NCBI GenBank assembly: GCA_002362155.1
Contig: DETN01000036.1
Location: 1-5,663, forward strand
Origin: Lachnospiraceae bacterium UBA3287
GTDB lineage: Bacteria; Bacillota; Clostridia; Lachnospirales; Lachnospiraceae
DNA length: 5,663 nt
Reading direction: 5' to 3'
Notes under the pieces: generated by a model
Seen by the model: the letters and a program-made list of their open reading frames with translations, nothing else
Told to the model about the DNA's origin: nothing
The model's database searches: none
Position numbers and translations under genes: made by a program
Shown: positions 1 through 5,663 of the stretch, piece after piece
How positions within the stretch are numbered: the first letter of the stretch is position 1
Layout: the number at the start of each line of letters is the position of its first letter

Positions 1-560
1 TCCTCCCTTGAGATCTCTCCCGTGCAGGGGCCGCAGCAGCGCTGCATATGGAAGTTGAGGCAGGGCCGCTCCTTTCCTATGTCCCTGGGCAGGGTCCTGC
101 TGCAGTCCCTGAGGCCGTAGATCCGGTTCAGGAGTTCTATGGTCTCCCTGACCGCCAGGCCGCTGGTAAAGGGGCCGAAATACCTGGCCTTGTCCTTTTT
201 GATCTGGCGGGAGAACAGGATCCTTGGATAGTCCTCCTGGACGGTCACCTTGATATAGGGGTAGGTCTTGTCATCCCGGAGCATGGTGTTGTACTTGGGC
301 ATATGCTCCTTGATGAGGTTGTTCTCCAGCACCAGGGCCTCCAGCTCCGAATCCGTCACGATGTATTCGAAACGGGCGATCTGCCGGACCATCTGGTCGA
401 TCTGGGGGCCGCGGCCCACGATCTTGCGGAAGTAGGACCGGACCCGGTTGTGGAGGTTGACGGCTTTTCCCACGTAGATGATGGCGTCCTTATCGTCGTG
501 CATGATATATACCCCGGGCTTTGGGGGCAGTTTTTTCAGTTCCTCCTGAATATCGAACAC
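1..560 (-). CDS. uvrC: UvrC, excinuclease ABC subunit C (N-terminal part, runs off the window)
   Basis: UvrC is the nuclease subunit of bacterial nucleotide excision repair. After UvrA/UvrB locate a lesion it cuts the damaged strand on both sides. The window holds the first 186 codons of a family usually near 600 residues. The GIY-YIG nuclease domain is clear: GVY at residues 16-18, YVGKA at 29-33, catalytic Tyr29 and Arg39, and a Glu-rich [11 protein letters not shown] segment at 71-81 where the metal-binding Glu lies. Cys153, Cys167, Cys175 and Cys179 (the last two in a CCGPC motif) match the conserved UvrC cysteine cluster reported to hold an iron-sulfur cluster. The UvrB-binding and C-terminal endonuclease domains are outside the window. 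The start is GTG at 560, with a GGAGGAG Shine-Dalgarno at 565-571. The gene follows ftsH by 74 bp, with a terminator-like hairpin between and no room for a promoter after it. Confidence 0.96.
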   Translation of the reverse strand, partial: MFDIQEELKKLPPKPGVYIMHDDKDAIIYVGKAVNLHNRVRSYFRKIVGRGPQIDQMVRQIARFEYIVTDSELEALVLENNLIKEHMPKYNTMLRDDKTYPYIKVTVQEDYPRILFSRQIKKDKARYFGPFTSGLAVRETIELLNRIYGLRDCSRTLPRDIGKERPCLNFHMQRCCGPCTGEISRE

Positions 561-576
561 CTTTCTCCTCCGTGAT

Positions 577-615
577 AAAAACCGAACCGGGAGGCAGGTC
601 CGCCGCCCGGTTCGG
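577..615 (-). terminator. Intrinsic terminator or attenuator between ftsH and uvrC
   Basis: On the minus strand a perfect 10-bp stem (CCGAACCGGG at 606-615 with CCCGGTTCGG at 582-591) encloses a 14-nt loop and is followed at once by TTTTT (581-577). This is the classic rho-independent terminator layout. It starts about 20 bp after the ftsH stop and ends only 5 bp before the uvrC Shine-Dalgarno site. It could end the ftsH transcript, act as a partial terminator that lowers uvrC expression, or protect the ftsH mRNA 3' end. The structure is seen directly; its efficiency is unknown. Confidence 0.88.
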
Positions 616-634
616 GGTGAGTGTCATGTATGCA

Positions 635-2917
635 TTATTCTTCGCTGAAAAGGTCAAGGTCATCCAGGGGCACCTGAGAGTAGCGGCCTCTGGTCCCCTG
701 AGGGGCCTTTTCCTCCCCGCGGGAAGGATCCTCTTCCTCCGGGGCGGCTTCTTCGGAAGGGTCCTCCGAAGGAGCGGGAGAAGCCTCTTTCTCCTCCGGG
801 GCAGGGGCTTTTGGAGCTTCTTCGGGAGCAGCCTCCTTCCCGGGGGCCTTTGCCGGAGCCTCCTCCAGGATCTCGAAGACTTCCTCTTCCTTCTTTTCGG
901 AGAGGGCCTCTTCTTTCTTGTCTTCCTTAGTCTCTCCGCCTTCCCGGCCCTTATCGTTCTTTTTCTCTTCCACAGGCTCCGGAATGCCCTTGGCCTGACG
1001 GTAGAGCTTCATGAATTCCTTGCCGGAGATGGTCTCCTGACGGATCAGGTAGTCGGCGATCAGATCCAGGGCGTCCATGTTTTCGGACAGGATCTCTCTG
1101 GCCTTGCCGTAGCACTCCTCCAGGATCCTGCGGACTTCCTCGTCCACCAGGGCCGCCGTGGTATCGGAGCAGTTGAGGTAGGCCTTGCCGTCCAGGTACT
1201 GGCTCTGTACGGTGGCCAGGCCCATGACGCCGAACTTGTCGGACATGCCGTACTGGGTCACCATGCTGCGGGCCAGGGCCGTGGCGCGCTCGATATCGTT
1301 GGAGGCGCCGGTGGTGATGGAATGGAACTTGAGCTCCTCGGCGGCGCGTCCGCCCAGAAGGCCCACGATCATATCGATCAGCTCGTCTTTGCTGTTGAGG
1401 TATTTCTCTTCCTCGGGGACCTGCATGACATAGCCCAGAGCCCCCATGGTCCTGGGAACGATGGTGATCTTCTGGACCGGTTCGGAATTCTTCTGGACCG
1501 CTGCCACCAGGGCGTGGCCGCACTCATGATAGGAAACGATGGTGCGTTCCTGTTTGCTCATGATCCGGTCTTTCTTTTCCTTGCCCACCAGCACCTGCTC
1601 CACTGCTTCGAACAGATCCTTCTGGTTGACCAGGGTCCTGTGGTTCTTGACCGCGTTGATGGCGGCCTCGTTGATCATGTTGGCAAGATCCGAGCCTACG
1701 GCGCCGGAGGTGGCCAGGGCGATCTCGTCCAGGTCCACCGTCTCGTCCATCTTTACGTCCTTGGCGTGGACCTTGAGGATGGCCACGCGTCCCTTGAGGT
1801 CGGGCCGCTCCACGATGATCCGTCTGTCAAAACGGCCGGGGCGCAGCAGGGCCTTGTCCAGGATCTCGGGCCGGTTGGTGGCGCCGATGACCAGGACGCC
1901 CTTGGTGGTATCGAAACCGTCCATTTCGGACAGGAGCTGGTTGAGGGTCTGTTCACGCTCTTCGTTGCCGCCGTAGCGGGTATCGCGGCTGCGGCCGATG
2001 GCGTCGATCTCGTCGATGAAGATGATGCAGGGGGCGTTCTTGGTGGCTTCCTTGAAAAGGTCACGGACACGGGATGCGCCCACGCCTACATAGAGCTCGA
2101 TGAAATCGGAGCCCGTCAGGGAAAAGAAGGGCACATGGGCCTCGCCTGCCACGGCCTTGGCCAGCAGGGTCTTTCCGGTTCCGGGAGGGCCCACCAGCAG
2201 GGCTCCCTTGGGGAGCTTGGCGCCGATCTTTGCATATCTGCCGGGATTGTGGAGGAAATCCACCACCTCCTGCAGAGACTCCTTGGCCTCGTCCTCGCCG
2301 GCCACATCCTTGAAGGTGATGCCGGTATCCTTCTGCACATACTCCTTGGCGGTGCTCTTGCCCACGTTTCCCATCAGGCCGCCGCCTCCGCTCATTCTGC
2401 GGAAGAGGAAGGACAGGATGCCCCACATGAGAAGGACGGGCAGGACATAGGACAGGAGGATGGTCACGATATAGGAGGAGCTGTCGGGGATCTCGGGGGA
2501 TACCAAGATGCCCTTTTCCAGCATGCGCTGGGTCAGGGTGGTGTCGTCCTCGGCCTTGCCTACGTACAGGACGGCCTGGGAATCCCGCAGATGGACCTCC
2601 AGGCGGTCGGCGTGGATCTCCACTTCCTCCACCTTGCCCTGCTCCACGTATTCCAGGAACTTATTGTAGTTGATCTCGGCGCTCTGGGTATTGGACCGGA
2701 AGAACCAGCTGATGGAGGCCAGGGTAATGATGGCCGCGATCAGAAGGATGATCAGGTTCTGCCTGGGCTGGGGAGCCCCGGAGCCGCCTTCGCCTTCGCC
2801 CCCCTCGGAGCCCTCGCCCCGGCCGGGACCTCTGCGGCCGCTGCCGCTGCCGCGGCGGTATTCGAAAATGCCGCCCTTTCCTCTGCGCTTATTATTTCTA
2901 AAAAAATCAAAAAACAT
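635..2917 (-). CDS. ftsH: FtsH, membrane-anchored ATP-dependent zinc metalloprotease
   Basis: FtsH is a hexameric AAA+ protease of the inner membrane that extracts and degrades misfolded membrane proteins and selected regulators. The 760-residue product has a Gly/Arg-rich cytoplasmic linker (about 5-48), TM1 (54-72), an extracytoplasmic domain, and TM2 (149-172). The AAA module follows: Walker A GPPGTGKT (243-250), pore loop LYVGVG (from 275; Tyr replaces the usual Phe), Walker B IIFIDEID (298-305), and the second region of homology with RPGRFDR (359-365). The protease domain has the zinc motif HECGH (464-468) and the third ligand Asp541 in TGASND. From about 648 a charged Glu/Lys/Ala/Pro tail of some 113 residues follows, making the protein over 100 residues longer than E. 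coli FtsH. I chose ATG 2917 because a GGAG site lies 6 nt upstream; an in-frame GTG at 2962 adds 15 residues but has a poor ribosome site. Confidence 0.97.
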   Translation of the reverse strand: MFFDFFRNNKRRGKGGIFEYRRGSGSGRRGPGRGEGSEGGEGEGGSGAPQPRQNLIILLIAAIITLASISWFFRSNTQSAEINYNKFLEYVEQGKVEEVEIHADRLEVHLRDSQAVLYVGKAEDDTTLTQRMLEKGILVSPEIPDSSSYIVTILLSYVLPVLLMWGILSFLFRRMSGGGGLMGNVGKSTAKEYVQKDTGITFKDVAGEDEAKESLQEVVDFLHNPGRYAKIGAKLPKGALLVGPPGTGKTLLAKAVAGEAHVPFFSLTGSDFIELYVGVGASRVRDLFKEATKNAPCIIFIDEIDAIGRSRDTRYGGNEEREQTLNQLLSEMDGFDTTKGVLVIGATNRPEILDKALLRPGRFDRRIIVERPDLKGRVAILKVHAKDVKMDETVDLDEIALATSGAVGSDLANMINEAAINAVKNHRTLVNQKDLFEAVEQVLVGKEKKDRIMSKQERTIVSYHECGHALVAAVQKNSEPVQKITIVPRTMGALGYVMQVPEEEKYLNSKDELIDMIVGLLGGRAAEELKFHSITTGASNDIERATALARSMVTQYGMSDKFGVMGLATVQSQYLDGKAYLNCSDTTAALVDEEVRRILEECYGKAREILSENMDALDLIADYLIRQETISGKEFMKLYRQAKGIPEPVEEKKNDKGREGGETKEDKKEEALSEKKEEEVFEILEEAPAKAPGKEAAPEEAPKAPAPEEKEASPAPSEDPSEEAAPEEEDPSRGEEKAPQGTRGRYSQVPLDDLDLFSEE

Positions 2918-2927
2918 TCTCTTCTCC

Positions 2928-2985
2928 GTACCGCCCTTTCCGGCGGCAGTCAATGGGTTCACAGGATATGGGACCTTTGGGGTCC
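2928..2985 (-). promoter_or_regulatory. ftsH 5' leader with two short hairpins
   Basis: The predicted untranslated leader of about 88 nt contains two small inverted repeats. One pairs GGACC with GGTCC (2971-2975 with 2981-2985, 5-nt loop). The other pairs CCGCC with GGCGG (2931-2935 with 2942-2946, 6-nt loop) and ends a few bases upstream of the Shine-Dalgarno site. Stems of 5 bp are modest and may be chance in GC-rich DNA. If real, they could tune ribosome access or mRNA stability. I do not recognise a known riboswitch class. Confidence 0.3.
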
Positions 2986-3011
2986 GGAATTCTAATATAG
3001 CAGATTACCAC

Positions 3012-3040
3012 ATTATATAGAGGAAATCCAGTCCAGGCAA
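3012..3040 (-). promoter_or_regulatory. Promoter of ftsH (sigma-A/sigma-70 type)
   Basis: On the minus strand a -35 box TTGCCT (3035-3040) is separated by 17 bp from a perfect -10 box TATAAT (3012-3017). Transcription would start near 3005, giving a leader of roughly 88 nt before the ATG at 2917. The site lies between the end of the upstream module (3090) and ftsH, so ftsH need not depend on that module for expression. No CtsR-like heat-shock operator is visible. Confidence 0.75.
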
Positions 3041-3042
3041 CT

Positions 3043-3060
3043 CCCAATTTGCCGCTTGGG
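3043..3060. repeat. Small inverted repeat next to the ftsH -35 box
   Basis: CCCAA (3043-3047) and TTGGG (3056-3060) form a perfect 5-bp dyad with an 8-nt centre. It sits 2 bp upstream of the ftsH -35 box and has no T-run on either side, so it is not an intrinsic terminator. It could be a regulator site at ftsH or chance. Confidence 0.25.
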
Positions 3061-3089
3061 CCCCGCAGCCCTGCCCCGCCGCCCTGCTT

Positions 3090-3590
3090 TTACCGGGAAA
3101 GACATCCTTTTTCTGCTCTGATCTTGCGAAGGAGCCGTACGCCGGCTTCGATCGTACATTGTTCATCCGGATCAATGCCTTTTGCTTCCATCAGTCTCCG
3201 GACAGCATTCAGGGGATCCATGGAGTGATACGCAAAATAAACCGCATGCATATCTGTTACACTGCTTATTTTATAAACCGCCTTGCTTGACAATTCATAC
3301 GCATAGGCCCAGCATCGATAGATATACCCGATCCAGAACAGCTCGTCCTGTGTATAGACCACACTTCCGTATCGGCTGATTCCATACTGATCGTCAAGAG
3401 AGGCAAACGCATCCTGAACATCCGCAGGCCTGTCTGCGAAGCCTTCCCGATCCATTCCTGCAGCGTATTCGGAGTTCATATATCTTCGTACAAAAACAGC
3501 TGAACTGGTCGAATACTCTTTTGCGGATCTTTCGAATATTTTTCCCTGCATCTCACATAAAAGCCGTCCGTCTTTATCCAGATCTCTCAT
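3090..3590 (-). CDS. Unrecognised 166-residue partner protein of the HTH-DUF3990 gene (putative antitoxin or accessory)
   Basis: I do not recognise a family. The product is soluble, with no signal peptide or membrane segment. Visible parts are a charged N-terminus (1-25), a Ser/aromatic stretch around SSAVFVRRYMNSEY (29-42), a Tyr/Trp-rich core (TQDELFWIGYIYRCWAYAYE, 80-99), and a likely helical C-terminus with a basic end. Its ATG overlaps the stop codon of the preceding gene by 4 bp (ATGA, 3587-3590) and has only a weak ribosome site, so translation is probably coupled. Co-transcription with a putative ADP-ribosyltransferase makes an antitoxin or immunity role plausible, but that rests on context alone. 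DUF3990 genes are often paired with small DUF3791 proteins; I see no clear DUF3791 match here. Base composition is AT-richer than ftsH. The ORF is well supported; its role is not. Confidence 0.88.
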   Translation of the reverse strand: MRDLDKDGRLLCEMQGKIFERSAKEYSTSSAVFVRRYMNSEYAAGMDREGFADRPADVQDAFASLDDQYGISRYGSVVYTQDELFWIGYIYRCWAYAYELSSKAVYKISSVTDMHAVYFAYHSMDPLNAVRRLMEAKGIDPDEQCTIEAGVRLLRKIRAEKGCLSR

Positions 3591-4444
3591 AATATCTCGT
3601 CTATGTATTTTCCTTTCCCTCTGTATTTTATTCTCGCTGCCCGTACTTTATCTTCAGACGCTTTCAGATCTGCTCTTCTTTCTGCTGTATAGTCATTCTT
3701 CTCCGGAACGCAGAGATAACATCTCTCCAGCACCTCAGCGCATTTTGCGGCTCTGTCTGTTTTTATCACATACTGCATGCCCAGATCCGTAGCTGCCAGT
3801 GCATGCCTGCATTGTTCGTCTGTAATCTCTCCGTCTATGAAACTGTCTATGATCTGATACATTCTGTTATCCGCAATCGGTGCGATTATATAATCTGCCC
3901 TGTCGGCTTTCGCACGTATCCTCTCCTGCTGCTTTTCACTGACCCGTCCCTGAAGTTTTCCCCGGAATGCTGCAACAGTAAGCATCCATTCAGTATCCAC
4001 TGAGTAAGAGGCTTTTATGAGTCCCCTGTCTCTGAATTTTACAGCATATACACAGGATGTTCCGAAATTTGCGACGAACAGTGCTGCCTGGCGAAAGGAT
4101 TCTCCCATATAAAAGCCCTGCCCGAAATCATTGTTCTGCCTGGATACATCAGGCCGGATTTTACCGTTAATGACGGTTTTTGCTCCATGAAAGAGCAGTT
4201 TTTCATCCTGACCAAGTTCTTCCCTGTAGAATTGTTCCTTGATACGATTCAGCCTGACCGAATTGCCATATGCATATGCATAGAATTTCTCAAGACTATC
4301 CTCAGCCGGCACTGTCTGCATCTTTTCCAGGCGGTTGACAGTCGCCAGCCCGATCCCCAGTTTATCCGCAAGTTCAGTCTGTGAAAGACGTCGGATTTCT
4401 CTAAGCAGCCTGCAGTCTTCATCTATTCTGTAACGATTATCCAT
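3587..4444 (-). CDS. XRE-type HTH fused to a DUF3990 (ADP-ribosyltransferase-like) domain, putative toxin-regulator
   Basis: The 285-residue product has two parts. Residues about 8-58 form an XRE/Cro-type helix-turn-helix (core QTELADKLGIGLATVNRLE). Residues about 83-240 match DUF3990, a family linked to ADP-ribosyltransferase folds: LLFHGA with His86, the NDFGQGFYMG block with Tyr112, ADYIIAPIADNRMY (about 183-196), a DGEITDEQ stretch, and Gln224 in MQYVIKT. His86, Tyr112 and Gln224 are candidates for the NAD-binding/catalytic triad; this assignment is from family knowledge, not tested. The C-terminus is Lys/Arg-rich. ATG 4444 is preferred over an in-frame GTG at 4450 because an AAAGGAG site sits 5 nt before the ATG and overlaps the GTG. 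The upstream promoter is overlaid by three operator-like repeats, which fits autoregulation by the HTH. The gene overlaps its partner by 4 bp and is distinctly AT-richer than ftsH, which suggests horizontal acquisition. Confidence 0.9.
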   Translation of the reverse strand: MDNRYRIDEDCRLLREIRRLSQTELADKLGIGLATVNRLEKMQTVPAEDSLEKFYAYAYGNSVRLNRIKEQFYREELGQDEKLLFHGAKTVINGKIRPDVSRQNNDFGQGFYMGESFRQAALFVANFGTSCVYAVKFRDRGLIKASYSVDTEWMLTVAAFRGKLQGRVSEKQQERIRAKADRADYIIAPIADNRMYQIIDSFIDGEITDEQCRHALAATDLGMQYVIKTDRAAKCAEVLERCYLCVPEKNDYTAERRADLKASEDKVRAARIKYRGKGKYIDEIL

Positions 4445-4472
4445 ATGCACTCCTTTCGAGGTATCTTACTTA

Positions 4473-4501
4473 TTTATATCACATGATAAAAACAAGTTCA
4501 A
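4473..4501 (-). promoter_or_regulatory. Promoter of the HTH-DUF3990 operon
   Basis: On the minus strand TTGAAC (4496-4501) and TATAAA (4473-4478) are exactly 17 bp apart, a good sigma-A/sigma-70 match. The start of transcription would be near 4466, leaving a leader of about 22 nt that contains the AAAGGAG ribosome site. The spacer lies inside the first operator-like repeat and the -35 box at the centre of the dyad, so a protein bound to the repeats would block RNA polymerase. Confidence 0.75.
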
Positions 4502-4535
4502 CAACTTGTCTTTATCGCATGATAAAAACAAGTTC
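4482..4535. repeat. Three-copy operator-like repeat (direct, inverted, direct)
   Basis: A 14-bp unit, GATAAAAACAAGTT, occurs at 4485-4498 and again identically at 4521-4534. Between them lies an inverted copy at 4503-4516 with one mismatch (GATAAAGACAAGTT when reverse-complemented). Copies are separated by 4 bp each (CAAC and GCAT), and the identical copies extend to 18 bp (4482-4499 and 4518-4535), with a 36-bp period. The arrangement forms overlapping palindromes, as expected for a dimeric XRE repressor that can bind cooperatively. Overlap with the -35 box and spacer supports autoregulation. Binding itself is inferred. Confidence 0.8.
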
Positions 4536-4638
4536 TGCACAGGCGCCTCTCCGGCGCCCCCTCCGGGGCAGCAGGTCTTTTTCCTTTCTTCCCCAACAGG
4601 AAAGGGGACGAGCTCCTGCTCGTCCCCTCATATTCCAT
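4498..4638 (-). CDS. Possible small ORF, 46 residues, with strong ribosome site
   Basis: On the minus strand a GGAGG site (4645-4649) is followed after 6 A/T bases by ATG at 4638, opening a 46-codon frame that stops with TGA at 4498-4500. The product would be basic, rich in Ser, Lys, Arg and Pro, with Cys residues near the end. I recognise no family. The frame overlaps a 10-bp hairpin and ends inside the operator-like repeats, which argues against a conserved protein. It might be a leader peptide upstream of the HTH-DUF3990 operon, or chance. Confidence 0.2.
   Translation of the reverse strand: MEYEGTSRSSSPFLLGKKGKRPAAPEGAPERRLCRTCFYHAIKTSC
4542..4569. repeat. GC-rich hairpin cluster upstream of the operator
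   Basis: GGCGCC occurs twice (4542-4547 and 4553-4558) and can pair across a 5-nt loop; GCCCC (4556-4560) can instead pair with GGGGC (4565-4569). The two structures are mutually exclusive. On the minus strand the nearest T-run is about 12 nt beyond the stem, too far for a standard terminator. It may insulate the operon or be compositional. Confidence 0.35.
4603..4628 (-). terminator. Candidate terminator hairpin between DUF1846 gene and the HTH-DUF3990 operon
   Basis: AGGGGACGAG (4603-4612) and CTCGTCCCCT (4619-4628) form a perfect 10-bp stem with a 6-nt loop. On the minus strand it is followed by TTCCTGTT, a broken T-tract; on the plus strand what follows is less T-rich. It is the strongest hairpin after the DUF1846 stop, although about 210 bp away, and could stop transcription before the next operon. 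The imperfect T-tract keeps this uncertain. Confidence 0.45.
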
Positions 4639-4759
4639 AAAAAACCTCCGGCGGCCACGCATATCAACGGTTTCTCATTATATTTGCTCTGAATGCTGGC
4701 CGGACAGCCAGGCTGCCCTCCTCCCGGAACCGGAGAGAATTAACGTATCTGCTTCTTCC

Positions 4760-4787
4760 ATTATATAGCAGCCCCGCCCGATTACAA
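4760..4787 (-). promoter_or_regulatory. Candidate promoter in the DUF1846/HTH-DUF3990 gap
   Basis: On the minus strand TTGTAA (4782-4787) and a perfect TATAAT (4760-4765) are spaced by 16 bp. Transcription would begin near 4753, about 85 bp after the DUF1846 stop and about 310 bp before the HTH-DUF3990 start. No good protein-coding gene starts directly behind it, so it could make a short RNA, a long leader for the operon, or be spurious. A second TATAAT lies at 4677-4682 but lacks a recognisable -35 box. Confidence 0.4.
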
Positions 4788-4835
4788 TACAAAGGTTCTG
4801 CATCCGGGGCTCCCCGGGAAAAAATCTGCAGGAAA

Positions 4836-5663
4836 TCAGAGATTCAGTTCCTTTTCGTAGACCGGGCTGCAGGTCAGGTGGATGCCCAGCTTGCGGTAGA
4901 CGTTCTCGTCCACCGTGGAAAGGATGACCGTGGAGTGGGCCTCTGCCCCCCTCAGGTCTGAGATGTGCTCCAGGGCCAGCCTGGCGTGATCGTTGCCCGC
5001 CGCCGAAGAGGACAGGGCGATCAGCATCTCGTCGCTGTGGAGCCTGGGGTTTCTGCTGCCCAGGTACCTGGTCTTGAGCTCCTGGATGGGCTCCAGGGAA
5101 GCGGCGGATACCAGCTTCTCTTCGTGGTCGATGCCGGCGCACTCCTTAATGGCGTTCATCAGGGTGGCGGCCACGGCGCCGAACAGGTCCGAAGTCCTGC
5201 CGGTGATCATGCGTCCGTCCCGAAGCTCGATGGCGCCTGCGGGATGGCCTGTCAGAGCCTGTCTCTGCAGAGCGGCCGTCACCGCCTTGCGGTCTGTGGG
5301 CGTAATGCCCGCCTGCTTGAGGAGCAGCTCCTGCTTATAGAGCTCTGCCTTGGGGGCGTCGCCCTTTTTTACGTCGCATGCCGTACGGTAGTATCTGCGC
5401 AGGATCTCCTGCTTTGCAGCCTCCCGGCAGACCTCGTCGTCACTGATGGCAAAGCCCACCATGTTGACGCCCATGTCCGTGGGGGACTTGTAGGGGCACT
5501 TGCCCATGATGCCTTCGAAAATGGCGGACAGGACCGGGAAGATCTCCACGTCGCGGTTGTAGTTGATGGTGGTCTTCTGATAGGCCTCCAGATGGAAGGG
5601 GTCGATCATGTTGACGTCGTCCAGGTCGGCCGTGGCCGCCTCGTAGGCCACGTTGACGGGATG
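4836..5663 (-). CDS. DUF1846 family protein (C-terminal part, start outside the window)
   Basis: The reading frame is open to the window edge and gives the last 275 residues of a protein that I match, from memory of the family, to DUF1846, whose members are about 490-500 residues long. Recognisable stretches are HPVNVAYEAATADLDDVNMI at the fragment start, NYNRDVEIFPVL, YKSPTDMGVNMVGF, GRTSDLFGA, NPRLHSDEMLIALS, and LTCSPVYEKEL near the end. The GTG at 5651 is an internal Val codon, not a start, because family-like sequence continues upstream of it. The biochemical function of DUF1846 is not established to my knowledge. The missing N-terminal half carries a glycine-rich, P-loop-like segment in relatives. 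No convincing terminator follows directly; the next strong hairpin is near 4615. Confidence 0.9.
   Translation of the reverse strand, partial: HPVNVAYEAATADLDDVNMIDPFHLEAYQKTTINYNRDVEIFPVLSAIFEGIMGKCPYKSPTDMGVNMVGFAISDDEVCREAAKQEILRRYYRTACDVKKGDAPKAELYKQELLLKQAGITPTDRKAVTAALQRQALTGHPAGAIELRDGRMITGRTSDLFGAVAATLMNAIKECAGIDHEEKLVSAASLEPIQELKTRYLGSRNPRLHSDEMLIALSSSAAGNDHARLALEHISDLRGAEAHSTVILSTVDENVYRKLGIHLTCSPVYEKELNL

Noticed and set aside
48..575. A 175-codon plus-strand frame opposite uvrC
   Set aside because: The minus strand encodes a clear UvrC N-terminus with intact GIY-YIG motif; the plus-strand product resembles nothing.
951..2426. Several frames of 70-190 codons inside ftsH on both strands
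   Set aside because: They are other-frame shadows of ftsH with Arg/Pro/Gly-rich nonsense products and no suitable ribosome sites.
2918..2962. GTG at 2962 as the ftsH start
   Set aside because: It adds 15 residues but lacks a good ribosome site, whereas ATG 2917 has a GGAG site at proper spacing and gives a family-like N-terminus.
521..2995. An 824-codon open frame on the plus strand, antisense to ftsH
   Set aside because: It covers a fully conserved ftsH gene on the other strand. The product is Leu/Gly/His-rich with no recognisable domain, as expected from the complement of GC-biased codons.
4482..4535. CRISPR array or type III toxin-antitoxin RNA repeats, because of the 36-bp period
   Set aside because: There are only two direct copies of 18 bp, the spacer contains an inverted copy of the unit, and the promoter overlaps the repeats. 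This fits an operator better; no cas genes or ToxN-like nuclease are present.
4804..4825. Hairpin CCGGGG/CCCCGG next to a run of six A/T as a terminator for the DUF1846 gene
   Set aside because: On the minus strand the T-run precedes the stem instead of following it, and on the plus strand the stem is followed by A residues, so it has the wrong orientation for an intrinsic terminator.
4678..5142. A 154-codon minus-strand frame overlapping the end of the DUF1846 gene
   Set aside because: It is out of frame with DUF1846 and Arg/Pro/Gly-rich; only its last 27 codons lie in unique sequence, and these have no ribosome site.

Overview
The window reads as a chromosomal segment from a GC-rich Clostridia-type Firmicute, most likely a Lachnospiraceae-like gut anaerobe. 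The reasons are the ftsH followed by uvrC order, a DUF1846 protein of the kind common in Firmicutes, purine-rich Shine-Dalgarno sites, and consensus TTGnnn/TATAAT promoters with 16-17 bp spacers. The family-level assignment is inference. All supported genes lie on the minus strand, so transcription runs from high to low coordinates.

Layout in transcription order. (1) 5663-4836: the C-terminal 275 residues of a DUF1846 protein; its start lies outside the window. (2) 4835-4445: a gene-free stretch with a candidate promoter, GC-rich hairpins, a weakly supported 46-codon ORF, and a three-copy 14-bp operator-like repeat overlapping a good promoter. (3) 4444-3090: a two-gene module with a 4-bp overlap. 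The first gene fuses an XRE-type helix-turn-helix to a DUF3990 domain, which resembles ADP-ribosyltransferases. The second is a 166-residue protein I do not recognise. This module is visibly poorer in GC than its neighbours and looks acquired. (4) 3089-2918: a short intergenic region with a near-consensus promoter for ftsH and a hairpin-bearing leader. (5) 2917-635: ftsH, complete, with an unusual Gly/Arg-rich N-terminal linker and a long Glu/Ala/Pro tail. (6) 615-577: a strong intrinsic terminator-like hairpin. (7) 560-1: the N-terminal 186 codons of uvrC, running off the window.

The housekeeping parts are membrane protein quality control (FtsH) and nucleotide excision repair (UvrC). The part most likely to be undescribed is the HTH-DUF3990 plus partner module. 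Its arrangement (DNA-binding domain on the putative toxin, a translationally coupled partner, and inverted and direct repeats spanning the promoter) suggests a self-regulated toxin-antitoxin or defence-like unit inserted between DUF1846 and ftsH. That function is a hypothesis: the sequence shows the domains and repeats, not the activity.
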